The position numbers and the translations under genes are program-made. Under the pieces are notes generated by a model. It was not told the origin of the DNA. It saw only the letters and a program-made list of their open reading frames with translations, and did not search any database. From Streptomyces tauricus (GTDB taxonomy: Bacteria > Actinomycetota > Actinomycetes > Streptomycetales > Streptomycetaceae), in NCBI RefSeq assembly GCF_014650955.1, contig NZ_BMVY01000015.1:62001-126000 (forward strand): a stretch of 64,000 nt of DNA, in the 5' to 3' direction. Shown here one piece after another: positions 35,071 through 44,923 of this stretch (position 1 is the stretch's first letter; each line of letters begins with the position of its first letter).

Positions 35071-36780
35071 ATGAGCGCCCCAACCCCGGCCCCCGGCGAC
35101 GACAGGCCCCGCGAGGGGTACTACCCGGACCCGTCCATTCCTGGATATGTCCGGTACTGGAACGGTGCCGCGTGGGTGCCGGGCACCAGCCGGCCGGCGC
35201 CCGGCGGCGACCTGGCCGCCTCCCCCGCGCACGCGCAGCCCGCCCCCGTGTCCACGGAGGAGACGGGCCCGCACTTCTTCGACGAGGACCCGCCCGCCGC
35301 GGGCCCGTCGCCCGCCGACGCCCAGCACGGCAGCCGCCCCGAACCGGCCACCGCGTGGGGCGCCGACCGCTCCCGGCAGAGCGGCTTCGGCGGCGACCCG
35401 GACCGCCGGGTCCGCTGGGGTTCGCCGTCCTCGCAGGACCCGCGCGTACCGTCGGAGCCCGCGCAGCCGGCACAACCCGCGCAGCCCCTGCAGTCGGCCC
35501 AGCCCGCGCCGCAGGCACCACCCGCGTCACAGCCCCAGTCCCAGCCCGCGGCTCAGGCACAACCCGCGTCCCAGGCGCAGCCCGACGGCAGGTCGGACCA
35601 CACGGACGGCACGGCCACGTTCCACGGGGCCGACTCCGAGCGGGACCCGGGGGCGCCCGTGCCTCCCCCGTCCGGCGGCACGGTCGTCTTCCGCAGGCCC
35701 ACGGGGCCGGTACGCCCCACGGGTGCCGCCGGTGCGACGGGTGCGGCGGGGTCCGGCGGATCCACGGGATCGGCCGGTGCCATGGGCGCCGGGCGCGCCC
35801 ATGTCGCGGGCGCGTCCGGAACGGCACGCGCGCAGACCCCGGGCACGGGGGCCGCGGCCTCCGGGGTTCCCGGCTCCCGCGAACCCCTCGCCGCCGAGGG
35901 CACGATGAGCTTCCGGCGCACGTCGCAGCGAGCGGGACAGCAGCGCGGTACGCAGTCGGCCGCGACCCCGACGCCCACGGGTCCGGCCCAGTCCGCGGCT
36001 CCGGCGCAGCAGTCCGCCGCCCCGCAGCGGCAGTCCACTCCCGCTGTCGCCCCGACGCCCGTTCCCCCGCAGTCGGTTCACCCCGTCACGCCCGCTCAGT
36101 CGGCTCAGTCCGTTCCCCCGCAGGCTGTTCCTCCGCAGTCCGCCGCGCAGGCGCCCATGAGCGCGGGGCCGGGCGGCGGACAGCCCTCCTGGGCCCAGCA
36201 GGTGCACCGCCTGGCCGGGGCGGACGAGGACCAGCCCGTCGTGCCGTGGAAGCCGGTGCGGGAGGACCCGTTCCAGGCGGTCGTCCGCTCCCAGGCGGAG
36301 GCACGTCCGGCGGGGCTCGGGAAGCGGTTCGCCGCCCGTCTCGTGGACACGCTCGTGCTGGCGGCGGTCACCGGAGCGGCCGCGGTTCCACTGGGCACCC
36401 GGGCTCTGGACCACGTGAACGAGAAGATCGACGCGGCCAAGCTCTCCGGCGAGACGGTCACGGTGTGGCTGCTGGACGGCACGACCGCCCTCTACCTCGG
36501 CATCGTCCTCGCCGTCCTGCTCGTCTTCGGCGTCCTCTACGAGGCGCTGCCCAACGCCAAGTGGGGCCGCACCCTCGGGAAGAAGCTGTTCGGCCTCCAG
36601 GTACGGGACATCGAGGGGGGCGAGCCGCCGTCGTTCGGCCTGGCCCTGCGCCGCTGGCTCGTCTACAGCGTTCCGGGCATCCTCGTCATCGGGGTCGTGG
36701 GTGTCGTGTGGGGCCTGTTCGACCGGCCGTGGCGTCAGTGCTGGCACGACAAGGCGGCCCATACGTTCGTCGCGGGCTGA
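35071..36780 (+). CDS. RDD-family membrane protein with DUF2510 and long linker
   Basis: A 569-residue protein. The N-terminal DUF2510-like motif (GYYPDPSIPGYVRYWNGAAW, about 16-35) is followed by ~360 residues of low-complexity Pro/Ala/Gln/Gly sequence. The C-terminal RDD domain starts at KRFAARLVDTLVLAAV with the Arg and Asp pair and has three hydrophobic helices, ending WRQCWHDKAAHTFVAG. RDD proteins are thought to be ion or solute transporters. ATG 35071 sits 14 nt after ACGGGACG. The linker's repeated codons produce long false frames on both strands. Confidence 0.85.
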   Translation: MSAPTPAPGDDRPREGYYPDPSIPGYVRYWNGAAWVPGTSRPAPGGDLAASPAHAQPAPVSTEETGPHFFDEDPPAAGPSPADAQHGSRPEPATAWGADRSRQSGFGGDPDRRVRWGSPSSQDPRVPSEPAQPAQPAQPLQSAQPAPQAPPASQPQSQPAAQAQPASQAQPDGRSDHTDGTATFHGADSERDPGAPVPPPSGGTVVFRRPTGPVRPTGAAGATGAAGSGGSTGSAGAMGAGRAHVAGASGTARAQTPGTGAAASGVPGSREPLAAEGTMSFRRTSQRAGQQRGTQSAATPTPTGPAQSAAPAQQSAAPQRQSTPAVAPTPVPPQSVHPVTPAQSAQSVPPQAVPPQSAAQAPMSAGPGGGQPSWAQQVHRLAGADEDQPVVPWKPVREDPFQAVVRSQAEARPAGLGKRFAARLVDTLVLAAVTGAAAVPLGTRALDHVNEKIDAAKLSGETVTVWLLDGTTALYLGIVLAVLLVFGVLYEALPNAKWGRTLGKKLFGLQVRDIEGGEPPSFGLALRRWLVYSVPGILVIGVVGVVWGLFDRPWRQCWHDKAAHTFVAG

Positions 36781-36852
36781 GGGCTGAGGGCGGATACCCC
36801 GGACGGGCCGCCCCCCGTTGCGCGGCGGTAGGGTTCGCGGTCCACTCTGGAC

Positions 36853-37581
36853 ATGACCACCGAGCCGCCGCCCCCTCCGGACGACGATCCGTTCAAGAAG
36901 CCGCCGGACGAGGACCCGTTCAAGAAGCAGCAGCCGCCGCCCCAGCAGTCGCAGCCGCCGCCCGGTCAGGGCGGCGGCTCCCCGTACGGCGCCGCACCGC
37001 CACCTCCCGGCGCCACGCCACCGCCCTACGGTGGCGGCGCCGGTGGCCCCTACGGCGGCGGCGGCGCACCCTACGGCGGTGGCGGCGGAGACCCCTACGG
37101 CGGCGGCCCGTTCACCAACGATCCGCTCGCCGGGATGCCGCCGCTCGCCGACAGCGGCAAGCGCGTCCTGGCCCGGATCATCGACATGGTCCTCGTCGTC
37201 ATCGTGGTGTGGCTGCTGACGTGGGGCTTCGGCGTCAACGAGTACGACGTGGACGCGGACAAGATCCAGTACGGGAAGTCCTTCGGGCAGTCGCTGATCG
37301 CCCTGCTGCTCTACGTCGGGTACGACACCTTCCTGACCACCAGGTCGGGGCAGACCCTGGGCAAGAAGTGGCTGCACCTGCGGGTGGCGAACCTCGACAA
37401 CGGCTCCACGCCCTCCGTGCAGACCTCACTGGTCCGCGCGCTGGTGCTGTGGGTGCCGTTCGCGTTCTGCTGCGCGTGCATCTGGACCGCGATCACGGGC
37501 GGCTGGAGCTTCTTCGACAAGCCGTACAAGCAGGGGTTGCACGACAAGGCGGCCAAGACCGTGGTGGTCAGCACCGACTGA
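36853..37581 (+). CDS. RDD-family membrane protein
   Basis: A 242-residue protein: ~95 residues of Pro/Gly-rich repeats (DDDPFKKPP, then GGG-PYGG units) followed by an RDD domain (KRVLARIIDMVLVVIVVWLL with Arg and Asp, then two more helices and GLHDKAAKTVVV). It is 72 bp downstream of the larger RDD gene and clearly a paralogue of its C-terminal half; the two may form a complex or operon. Confidence 0.87.
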   Translation: MTTEPPPPPDDDPFKKPPDEDPFKKQQPPPQQSQPPPGQGGGSPYGAAPPPPGATPPPYGGGAGGPYGGGGAPYGGGGGDPYGGGPFTNDPLAGMPPLADSGKRVLARIIDMVLVVIVVWLLTWGFGVNEYDVDADKIQYGKSFGQSLIALLLYVGYDTFLTTRSGQTLGKKWLHLRVANLDNGSTPSVQTSLVRALVLWVPFAFCCACIWTAITGGWSFFDKPYKQGLHDKAAKTVVVSTD

Positions 37582-37714
37582 GCCGCCCGCCGGCGAGCGG
37601 TGGGCGGCAGTTCGGAACAGGCGGCCGGGCGGCCAGGCGGTCGCGCGGCCGTACCGGACGGGCCGCGTGGACCGCGTGGGCGGCCGCGTGGACCGGGCCC
37701 GTCCGGGAGTGGGC

Positions 37715-38038
37715 TCAGGCGCGTTCGCGTATCGGCTCGGACGCGCTCGCGGCGGAGACGGTCTCGCGCCGTGCCGAGATCCTCGGCTGTGCGACGCGCT
37801 GATCCGGAACACGCTGTTCCGAGGCGGCGCCGGCGCGCGAGGGAGCGGCGGTCGCGATCGTGGTGGGCTTCGGTACGGGAACCGTCATGGCCACGAGGAG
37901 GCCGAGCACGAGGGCGGAGAGCGCGATGATCACGACTCCCAGGCCCGAACTCGTCTGTGACAGCAGCAGCATGGCGAGCGTGGAGAGGAGCACGGTGCAG
38001 GAACCGTAGGCGAGCTGTGCGGCGGTCGGACGAGGCAT
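37715..38038 (-). CDS. Small two-helix membrane protein
   Basis: A 107-residue protein with two hydrophobic helices (about residues 10-27 and 32-54) and a basic, Ala/Arg-rich cytoplasmic tail. No domain is recognised. ATG 38038. It lies between the RDD genes and the protease gene on the opposite strand. Real coding is supported by clean hydropathy and no overlap with a better frame. Confidence 0.6.
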   Translation of the reverse strand: MPRPTAAQLAYGSCTVLLSTLAMLLLSQTSSGLGVVIIALSALVLGLLVAMTVPVPKPTTIATAAPSRAGAASEQRVPDQRVAQPRISARRETVSAASASEPIRERA

Positions 38039-38504
38039 GGCAGTTCCGTCCTCGGGGTGGGGGTCTCCCCCCGGTGCCTCTCGCGATGGGGGAGGTGCGA
38101 ATAGGAATCAAGGCTGCGACAACGGTGTCGCTTGGCAAATCACCGGATATCCGGCGCGCCGCCAACCGACTCTATTCGCCTGTCTGCCCGAGGGGAACGT
38201 GCAGTAAGCGTGACCTAACCCACGGTGCCGGTGCACGGGGGGCGCACGGAATCATGGCTTCTGCCAACGCGGCTGTTCAGCGCGCCTGTTGAGCGGTACA
38301 CGGAATCCCGCGAGCGGTCGGGTGCCGGAGTGCGACGCGGCCCGTCGGTGCTTAGCGCACTTGACCTGTGCAAGTCAAGGTCTGTCTTTTCTCCTTCAAC
38401 TCCGATCGAATGTCGTCACTTGTGACGCGCATAGAGCGCGCGCGGATTCCATAACCTGGACACCCTCCTTCCGCGCGCCCGGGCGTGAGGGAGGACTGCA
38501 TCAA
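38039..38504. other. Intergenic region upstream of the protease
   Basis: No supported gene. Nearest the protease the composition becomes AT-richer (about 38370-38460). CTTGAC-CTGTGCAA-GTCAAG (about 38361-38380) is a 6-bp inverted repeat with a TTGACC that could be a -35 element. This is probably the protease promoter; the rest shows nothing I can name. Confidence 0.4.
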
Positions 38505-40853
38505 GTGACCAGCAGACCATGGACGTTCAGAGCAGCCGCAGTGGGTGTGGCGCTCACCGCGGCGGCCGCCACGTTCTCGACCTTCGCGGTGGCGCAGGCC
38601 GCCGACGCCGGCGACCAGCCGGCCGCGGCCGCGAACCGGCAGGACCCGGCACGCGCCGGGGACGACGCCGAGCACGAGCACGACCTGAAGGGGCCCCTGA
38701 CCGACCGTCAGGAAGCCCAGCGCGAGGAGGCCCTCAAGAGGGTCATCTCCGGCGACGCCAAGCCCGTCGAGCGTGGCGGTTCGCAGGTCGTGAAGCTCCA
38801 GAACGGCAAGTACGTGGAGCTCGGCCGTGAGAAGACCGACGAGATCTTCACGATCCTCGTGGAGTTCGGTGACAAGGTGGACAGCCGCTACGGCGGCACC
38901 CCCGGGCCGCTGCACAACCAGATAGCCCAGCCGGACCGTGCCGAGGACAACAGCACGGCCTGGCAGGCGGACTACAACAAGGAACACTTCGAGCAGCTCT
39001 ACTTCGGCACCGGCAAGGGTGTCGAGTCGATGAAGAAGTACTACGAGAAGCAGTCCTCGGGCCGCTACTCCATCGACGGCACGGTCTCCGACTGGGTGAA
39101 GGTGCCCTACAACGAGGCCCGCTACGGCTCCAACAAGTGCGACCCCGACACCTGCGCGTGGAACGCCGTCGCCGACGGTGTCACCGCCTGGGTCGACGCC
39201 CAGAAGGCGGCCGGCAAGTCCGACGCCGACATCAAGTCCGAGCTGTCCGCCTACGACAAGTGGGACCGCAACGACTTCGACGGCGACGGCGACTTCAACG
39301 AGCCCGACGGCTACATCGACCACTTCCAGATCGTGCACGCCGGCGAGGACGAGTCCGCGGGCGGCGGCGCCCAGGGCGAGGACGCGATCTGGGCGCACCG
39401 CTGGTACGCGTTCGGCACGGACGCCGGCGCCACCGGGCCCGAGAACAACAAGATGGGCGGGGCGCAGATCGGCGACTCCGGCATCTGGGTCGGCGACTAC
39501 ACGATCCAGCCGGAGAACGGCGGACTCGGCGTCTTCGCCCACGAGTACGGCCACGACCTCGGTCTGCCGGACCACTACGACACGACCAACACGGCGGAGA
39601 ACTCCACCGCGTTCTGGACGCTGATGTCCTCCGGCTCGTGGCTCGGCACCGGCAAGGACGCCATCGGTGACCTGCCCGGCGACATGACCGCCTGGGACAA
39701 GCTGCAGCTCGGCTGGCTGAAGTACGACACGGCGAAGGCCGCGACGCGCTCCACCCACACGCTGGGCGTGGCCGAGTACAACACCAAGAACGCCCAGGCG
39801 CTGGTGGTCGAACTGCCCAAGAAGGCGGTCACCACCGAGGTCGTGCCCCCGGCGCAGGGCGCCACCCAGTGGTGGAGCGGCAGCGCGAACAACCTCAAGA
39901 ACACGCTGACCCGTTCCGTGGATCTCACGGGCAAGTCCTCGGCGGCGCTGACCCTCGACGGGTACTACGACATCGAGACGGACTTCGACTACCTCTACAC
40001 CGAGGTCTCCACCGACGGCGGCGCCAAGTGGACCGCCATCGACGGAACGGTCGACGGACAGCCGATCCCGCGTGACGCCAGCGGCAGCCCGGCGCTGACC
40101 GGCACGTCGGCCGCGTACACGAAGCTGTCGTACCCGCTCGACGCCTACGCGGGCCAGAAGTTCGACCTGCGCTTCCGGTACTCCACCGACGGCGGCGTGG
40201 CCCAGAAGGGCTTCGCGGCGGACCGGATCACCGTCACCGCCGACGGCTCCGCGGTCTTCTCGGACGACGCCGAGACGGCCGACGCGGCGTGGAAGTCCAA
40301 CGGCTTCTCCCGTATCGGCGCGTCCTTCACCAAGGAGTACGCGCAGTACTACATCGCGGAGAACCGTCAGTACGTGTCGTACGACAAGACCCTGAAGGTC
40401 GGCCCGTACAACTTCGGCTTCGCGTCCACGCGTCCGTCGTGGGTGGAGCACTTCCCGTACCAGAACGGTCTGTTGATCTGGAAGTGGGACACCTCCCAGC
40501 GCGACAACAACGTCAGCCAGCACAAGGGCACGGGCCTGCTGCTGCCGGTGGACGCCCACCCGACGGCGCTGAAGTGGACCGACGGCACCCTGATGCGCAA
40601 CCGCATCCAGTCCTACGACTCGCCGTTCAGCTCGTACCGGACGGACGGGCTCACGCTGCACAAGGCCGACGTCGCGACGAAGATCAAGTCCCTGCCGGGG
40701 AACCGGATCTTCAACGACCGCACGAACACGTACTACGACCCGGCCAACCCGACCGGGGGTGTCAAGATCACTGACACCAACACGAAGATCGCGATCGTCA
40801 AGGAGCCCCGCGATGGCTCGACGATCACCGTGAAGGTCTCCGCCGCGAAGTAA
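38505..40853 (+). CDS. Secreted M6-family (immune inhibitor A-like) metalloprotease
   Basis: A 782-residue exported protease. The signal peptide (about 1-32, ending VAQAADAG) precedes a propeptide-like acidic region. The catalytic zinc site is HEYGH (His346, Glu347, His350) followed by LGLPDHYD and the Met-turn region MSSGSWLG. DFDGDGDFNEPDGYIDHF looks like a Ca2+-binding loop. A C-terminal ~350-residue beta-rich part has an MAM/jelly-roll-like look (TEVSTDGGAKWT, FRYSTDGGV). GTG 38505 has GGGAGGAC 8 nt upstream; longer frames only add leader. It is the main secreted enzyme here. Confidence 0.92.
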   Translation: MTSRPWTFRAAAVGVALTAAAATFSTFAVAQAADAGDQPAAAANRQDPARAGDDAEHEHDLKGPLTDRQEAQREEALKRVISGDAKPVERGGSQVVKLQNGKYVELGREKTDEIFTILVEFGDKVDSRYGGTPGPLHNQIAQPDRAEDNSTAWQADYNKEHFEQLYFGTGKGVESMKKYYEKQSSGRYSIDGTVSDWVKVPYNEARYGSNKCDPDTCAWNAVADGVTAWVDAQKAAGKSDADIKSELSAYDKWDRNDFDGDGDFNEPDGYIDHFQIVHAGEDESAGGGAQGEDAIWAHRWYAFGTDAGATGPENNKMGGAQIGDSGIWVGDYTIQPENGGLGVFAHEYGHDLGLPDHYDTTNTAENSTAFWTLMSSGSWLGTGKDAIGDLPGDMTAWDKLQLGWLKYDTAKAATRSTHTLGVAEYNTKNAQALVVELPKKAVTTEVVPPAQGATQWWSGSANNLKNTLTRSVDLTGKSSAALTLDGYYDIETDFDYLYTEVSTDGGAKWTAIDGTVDGQPIPRDASGSPALTGTSAAYTKLSYPLDAYAGQKFDLRFRYSTDGGVAQKGFAADRITVTADGSAVFSDDAETADAAWKSNGFSRIGASFTKEYAQYYIAENRQYVSYDKTLKVGPYNFGFASTRPSWVEHFPYQNGLLIWKWDTSQRDNNVSQHKGTGLLLPVDAHPTALKWTDGTLMRNRIQSYDSPFSSYRTDGLTLHKADVATKIKSLPGNRIFNDRTNTYYDPANPTGGVKITDTNTKIAIVKEPRDGSTITVKVSAAK

Positions 40854-40881
40854 TAAGAGACGTTTCTGCAGGTCAAACCAT

Positions 40882-40917
40882 GATCGGCCGCGACCCCCTG
40901 GCGGGTCGCGGCCGATC
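40882..40917 (+). terminator. Terminator after the metalloprotease
   Basis: A 15-bp perfect stem (40882-40896 with 40903-40917, core GATCGGCCGCGACCC) followed by GTGTTT. Confidence 0.85.
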
Positions 40918-40977
40918 GTGTTTAGGTGCGTCCTGTGACTCTCTTATTGACACCGGATCTCGCGGGGGTTTGACCAG

Positions 40978-41307
40978 ATGGCTGCAGGAGGTTTCAGCAG
41001 GCTGCCGAACGGCACGGTCGTGGTGGCGTTGAACCTGCCCCGACCGCTCGCCGCGGGCACCGGTTCGGTGCGGGTTCTGGTGCACGCCCACAACCGCGCC
41101 CGCGCGTTGACGCGGCTGCGCAACCTGGGGTTGCGGGCGGTGTATCTGCGCGGGAACGGATCGCCTCCTACGCCGGACGAGATCACCGCCGTGCTGCACC
41201 ATCCTGATGGGCTCATATGGCGGACGGCGCCGGGGGTGGACGCGCTGGCCTCGGAGCTGTGGCACCCGATCCGCACGCTGATGCGGCGGCCGGCCGCACC
41301 TCTCTGA
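40978..41307 (+). CDS. Hypothetical protein
   Basis: A 109-residue basic protein that I do not recognise. A beta/alpha pattern is visible (TVVVALNLPRPL, GSVRVLVHAHNRARALTRLRNLG, RAVYLRGNGSPPTPDEI), with a conserved-looking LIWRTAPG segment near the end. No signal or membrane helix. It sits between two terminators, so it has its own promoter. Confidence 0.65.
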   Translation: MAAGGFSRLPNGTVVVALNLPRPLAAGTGSVRVLVHAHNRARALTRLRNLGLRAVYLRGNGSPPTPDEITAVLHHPDGLIWRTAPGVDALASELWHPIRTLMRRPAAPL

Positions 41308-41470
41308 CGGGGCAGGGCCCCGCGCCCCTCCCTTTGGCAGGCGCTGCCGCGGGTGTGTTGTCGGGTGCGGGTGCGGGTGTCGCGTGGCGCGGCTGGGTGC
41401 GCAGTTCCCCGCGCCCCTGGCAAGTGCTGCCGCGGGTGTGTTGTGGCTGAGCGCGCCGTTTCCCGCGCCC

Positions 41471-41502
41471 CTGAAAGGCAGCCCCTGCGGGGCGCCTTTC
41501 AG
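41471..41502 (-). terminator. Terminator overlapping the pncA stop
   Basis: CTGAAAGGC (41471-41479) pairs with GCCTTTCAG (41494-41502) with an inner GCCCC-TGC-GGGGC stem. It includes the pncA stop codon. The ~160 bp to its left hold two single copies of the dispersed CCCCGCGCCCCT repeat. Confidence 0.7.
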
Positions 41503-42083
41503 ACCACCGGCTTGCCGGTCAGTTCTACGCCTGCCTCGCGTAGGGACTCCAGGGCCTGGGACGTGGTGTCCGGGGAGACGCCCGCCGTCAGGTCCAGCAG
41601 GACCTGGGTGCGGAAGCCCTCCCGCGCGGCGTCCAGGGCCGTGGCCTTCACGCAGTGGTCCGTGGCGATGCCCACGACGTCGACCTCGGTGATCGCGCGC
41701 TCGCGCAGCCAGTCGGCCAGCGAGACGCCGTTCTCGTCGGCGCCCTCGAAGCCGCTGTACGCCGCCGAGTACGCGCCCTTGTCGAAGACTGCGTCGATCG
41801 CGCCGGAGGCGACCGCCGGGGCGAAGTTCGGGTGGAAGCCCACCCCCTCCGTGCCGGCCACGCAGTGCGCGGGCCAGGAGTGGACGTAGTCGGGGTTGTC
41901 CGCGAAGTGGCCGCCCGGCGCGATGTGGTGGTCGCGGGTCGCCACCACATGGCGGTAGCCGGCCGGGGCCTGCCCGATCAGCTCCGTGATCGCGGCGGCC
42001 ACATCCGCCCCGCCGGAAACCGCGAGGCTGCCGCCCTCGCAGAAGTCGTTCTGGACGTCTACGACGATCAGGGCGCGGCGCAT
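41499..42083 (-). CDS. pncA: Nicotinamidase
   Basis: A 194-residue isochorismatase-fold nicotinamidase. Catalytic Asp9 is in IVVDVQNDF, the nucleophilic Cys is in GIATDHCVKATA, and metal ligands include the DHHIAPGGHF region. It converts nicotinamide to nicotinate for NAD salvage. ATG 42083 is the start; longer frames add no conserved sequence. It is followed in the pathway by pncB, which lies 211 bp upstream on the same strand. Confidence 0.93.
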   Translation of the reverse strand: MRRALIVVDVQNDFCEGGSLAVSGGADVAAAITELIGQAPAGYRHVVATRDHHIAPGGHFADNPDYVHSWPAHCVAGTEGVGFHPNFAPAVASGAIDAVFDKGAYSAAYSGFEGADENGVSLADWLRERAITEVDVVGIATDHCVKATALDAAREGFRTQVLLDLTAGVSPDTTSQALESLREAGVELTGKPVV

Positions 42084-42294
42084 GGTCGGTGTCCTTTGGC
42101 TTGGCATGGCGCTCCGCGAGGGAGGCCGGTGGTGTCGTGCGGGTCGTTGGGGGCTGGTCGCGCCCGCGCGGCGGAGCCGCATCTGGATACTGCCCCGCGC
42201 CCCGGACGGGCGTGGTCGTTGCCGTTGCCCTTCCCGGCTTACCTGCCGTTCACTCCCGTACGGGGCCAGTACAGGCGAGTACGGGCCCCGTGTC

Positions 42295-43623
42295 TCACAC
42301 GTACTCGGTCGGAATGACGGCTTCCCCTCGCGACAGCTGGGTCGCCGAGAGGGGCAGGTTCGCGCGGGCCTTGGCATGCCGGTCGCGTACGACGTCCAGC
42401 GGCTCGCGTGCGACGACCTGGCCGCCCTTGACGAGCTGCACCAGGAGCTGGCGGTCGACGAGGTCGGCCGGGACCGCCCCCGTGCCGATGACCTCGGCCT
42501 CGGCGACCCCGTACTCGTCGAGCCGCCGCGCGGCCCACTTGCGGCCGCCGATGGACGTCTTGCCGCCCGAGGACTTCTTGGCCACCGGCAGGAGCGGAGC
42601 CTTCGGGTCCGCGGACTCGGCGCGCGCGACGATCTTGTAGACCATCGAGCAGGTCGGATGGCCGGACCCCGTCACCAGCTGGGTGCCCACCCCGTACGCG
42701 TCCACGGGCGCCGCGGCCAGCGAGGCGATCGCGTACTCGTCGAGGTCCGAGGTCACGATGATCCGCGTCTTCGTGGCGCCCAGGTCGTCCAGCTGCTGCC
42801 GTACCCGGTGCGCCACGAGCAGCAGGTCGCCGGAGTCGATGCGGACGGCGCCCAGCTCGGGCCCGGCCACCTCGACGGCGAGGCGCACGGCCTCGGCGAC
42901 GTCGTACGTGTCCACGAGCAGCGTGGTGCCCCGGCCGAGCGAGTCCACCTGGGCCCGGAAGGCGTCCCGCTCGGTGTCGTGCACGAGGGTGAAGGCGTGG
43001 GCGGACGTGCCGACCGTCGGAATGCCGTAGCGGAAGCCCGCGGCCAGGTCGGAGGTGGTGGTGAAGCCGCCGACGTACGCCGCGCGGGACGCCGCCACCG
43101 CGGCCAGTTCGTGGGTGCGCCGGGCGCCCATCTCGATCAGCGGGCGCCCGCCGGCGGCGGAGGCCATCCGGGAGGCGGCGGCCGCGATGGCCGAGTCGTG
43201 GTTGAGGATGGAGAGGATCACGGTCTCCAGGAGCACGCACTCCGCGAAGGAGCCCTCCACCCGCAGGAGCGGTGACCCGGCGAAGTACACCTCGCCCTCG
43301 GGGTAGCCCCAGATGTCGCCGCCGAAGCGGTACGCGGCCAGCCACTCCAGCGTCGGTTCGTCCACGACCTGGCGCTCGCGCAGGAAGCCGATGACGTCCG
43401 GGTCGAAGCGGAAGTTCTCCACCGCGTCCAGGACCCGGCCGGTTCCGGCGACGACACCGTAGCGGCGGCCCTCGGGCAGCCGGCGGGTGAAGACCTCGAA
43501 GACCGAACGCCGGTCGGCGGTGCCGCCCTTGAGCGCGGCCTGCAGCATGGTCAGCTCGTAGTGGTCCGTGAAGAGCGCTGTCGACGGCACATCCACCGGC
43601 AGCCCTAGGTCCGCAGTGTTCAT
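42295..43623 (-). CDS. pncB: Nicotinate phosphoribosyltransferase
   Basis: A 442-residue enzyme that turns nicotinate and PRPP into nicotinate mononucleotide. [10 protein letters not shown] is at the N-terminus, [15 protein letters not shown] follows, and the phosphoribosyl-binding region has [18 protein letters not shown] and VTSDLDEY, then [17 protein letters not shown] 43623 gives the usual start; further upstream frames are leader only. Paired with pncA for NAD salvage and divergent from clpS. Confidence 0.94.
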   Translation of the reverse strand: MNTADLGLPVDVPSTALFTDHYELTMLQAALKGGTADRRSVFEVFTRRLPEGRRYGVVAGTGRVLDAVENFRFDPDVIGFLRERQVVDEPTLEWLAAYRFGGDIWGYPEGEVYFAGSPLLRVEGSFAECVLLETVILSILNHDSAIAAAASRMASAAGGRPLIEMGARRTHELAAVAASRAAYVGGFTTTSDLAAGFRYGIPTVGTSAHAFTLVHDTERDAFRAQVDSLGRGTTLLVDTYDVAEAVRLAVEVAGPELGAVRIDSGDLLLVAHRVRQQLDDLGATKTRIIVTSDLDEYAIASLAAAPVDAYGVGTQLVTGSGHPTCSMVYKIVARAESADPKAPLLPVAKKSSGGKTSIGGRKWAARRLDEYGVAEAEVIGTGAVPADLVDRQLLVQLVKGGQVVAREPLDVVRDRHAKARANLPLSATQLSRGEAVIPTEYV

Positions 43624-43746
43624 GACGAGAGATGCTACCCCTATCTCGTCACTCTGACGATTTGTAGGTTCTGTGATGTGCGGCTCGCTCGCGCCGCGCA
43701 TGATTTGCGGGGCTCGTTTGGCCGGGCACCCGCCTGTGGTGGCAGC

Positions 43747-44064
43747 ATGGGCCGTGTGACGGCTCCCGCACCCCTAGAGACCGAAAAGACCGAGTCGGCT
43801 GAGGAGGTCTTCGCCGTAACCGAGCCCGACGTCCCCTGGGTGACCATCGTCCACAACGATCCGGTCAACCTGATGAGCTACGTGACCTATGTCTTCCAGT
43901 CGTACTTCGGGTACTCGAAGGACAAGGCCACCAAGCTGATGATGGACGTACACCACAAGGGCCGGGCCGTTGTCTCCAGCGGCACCCGTGAGGAGATGGA
44001 ACGCGATGTGCAGGCCATGCACGGCTACGGTCTGTGGGCCACGCTCCAGCACGACCGGAAGTGA
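43747..44064 (+). CDS. clpS: ClpS adaptor of the Clp protease
   Basis: A 105-residue ClpS. The N-end-rule substrate pocket signature [19 protein letters not shown] is present, followed by [24 protein letters not shown]. The ~30-residue N-terminal extension is acidic. It delivers N-degron substrates to ClpAP/ClpCP. ATG 43747; GTG 43756 is an alternative. It is followed by a 15-bp repeat tract and a DUF2017 gene, its usual actinobacterial neighbour. Confidence 0.94.
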   Translation: MGRVTAPAPLETEKTESAEEVFAVTEPDVPWVTIVHNDPVNLMSYVTYVFQSYFGYSKDKATKLMMDVHHKGRAVVSSGTREEMERDVQAMHGYGLWATLQHDRK

Positions 44065-44075
44065 CCCGGCCGCAC

Positions 44076-44270
44076 ATCGTGAGACCGGACATCGTGAGAC
44101 GGGACATCGCCGAACCGGTGACCGCCGGACCGGAGGTCGCCGTACCGGTGATCGCCGGACCGAAGCCCGAATGACCGGAGACCGCCGGACCGAAGCCCGA
44201 ACGGCCGGAGACCGCCGGACCGATGATCGCCGGACCGGACACGGCAGGACCGGCAACCGCCCGACGCCGG
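44076..44270. repeat. Thirteen tandem 15-bp repeats after clpS
   Basis: Degenerate units run in perfect 15-bp register from 44076 (ATCGTGAGACCGGAC, ATCGCCGAACCGGTG, ACCGCCGGACCGGAG, ATCGCCGGACCGAAG and so on). One forward frame through them is open (43970-44305) and would read as pentapeptides like TGDRR; I doubt it is translated. Confidence 0.9.
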
Positions 44271-44317
44271 CGCAGTACCCGACGCCCGCGCAGTACTGGA
44301 AGTAGCGACGCAACCTG

Positions 44318-44923
44318 ATGCCAGGACACTTCGAACCGCTCCCCGGCGGCGGCGCGGCCGTCGCGCTCGACGAGGTCGAGATCTCCATCATCCGCTCCCT
44401 CGCCGTACAGCTCCTGGAGCTCATCGGGCCGGGTCCCGGCGAGGACGTCTCCGACGACCCGCTCGCCGAACTGTTCGCGGAGGGGCCGAGCGAGCCGCCC
44501 TCGGACCCCGTGCTGAAGCGCCTCTTCCCGGACGCGTACAGCGGGCCCGACGTCGAGGCCACCTCGCCCGAGCAGGCCGAGGAGCAGCGCGCGTACTCCT
44601 CGGAGTTCCGCCGTTTCACCGAGAACGACCTGCGTGCCGGAAAGCGGGAGAACGCCCTCGTGGTGATCCGCTCCCTGGACGGCGTCGCGGCCGTGGGGGA
44701 GGGGGGAGCTGTCCTGAAGCTGACCTCCGAGGAGTCGAAGCAGTGGCTCAGCTGCCTCAACGACCTGCGCCTCGCGATCGGCTCCCGGCTGGACGTCGTC
44801 GACGAGGAGGACACGGATCTTCTCTACCGGCTCCCCGACGAGGACCCGCGCAAGCCGATGGTGATGGCGTACCTGTGGCTCGGCGGACTGCAGGAGACGC
44901 TGGTCGAGACGCTGATGCCGTGA
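44318..44923 (+). CDS. DUF2017 domain protein
   Basis: A 201-residue protein of the DUF2017 family, found next to clpS in actinobacteria. An amphipathic helix VEISIIRSLAVQLLELIG is followed by an acidic loop and the conserved EFRRFTENDLRAGKRENA segment, then LKLTSEESKQWLSCLNDLRLAIGSRL. Probably cytoplasmic; its role is unknown, but conservation with ClpS suggests a link to proteolysis. ATG 44318. Confidence 0.88.
   Translation: MPGHFEPLPGGGAAVALDEVEISIIRSLAVQLLELIGPGPGEDVSDDPLAELFAEGPSEPPSDPVLKRLFPDAYSGPDVEATSPEQAEEQRAYSSEFRRFTENDLRAGKRENALVVIRSLDGVAAVGEGGAVLKLTSEESKQWLSCLNDLRLAIGSRLDVVDEEDTDLLYRLPDEDPRKPMVMAYLWLGGLQETLVETLMP

Noticed and set aside
43970-44305. Small plus-strand frame through the 15-bp repeats
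   Set aside because: Starts inside clpS with no ribosome-binding site and is mostly repeat; kept only as a finding, not as a gene.
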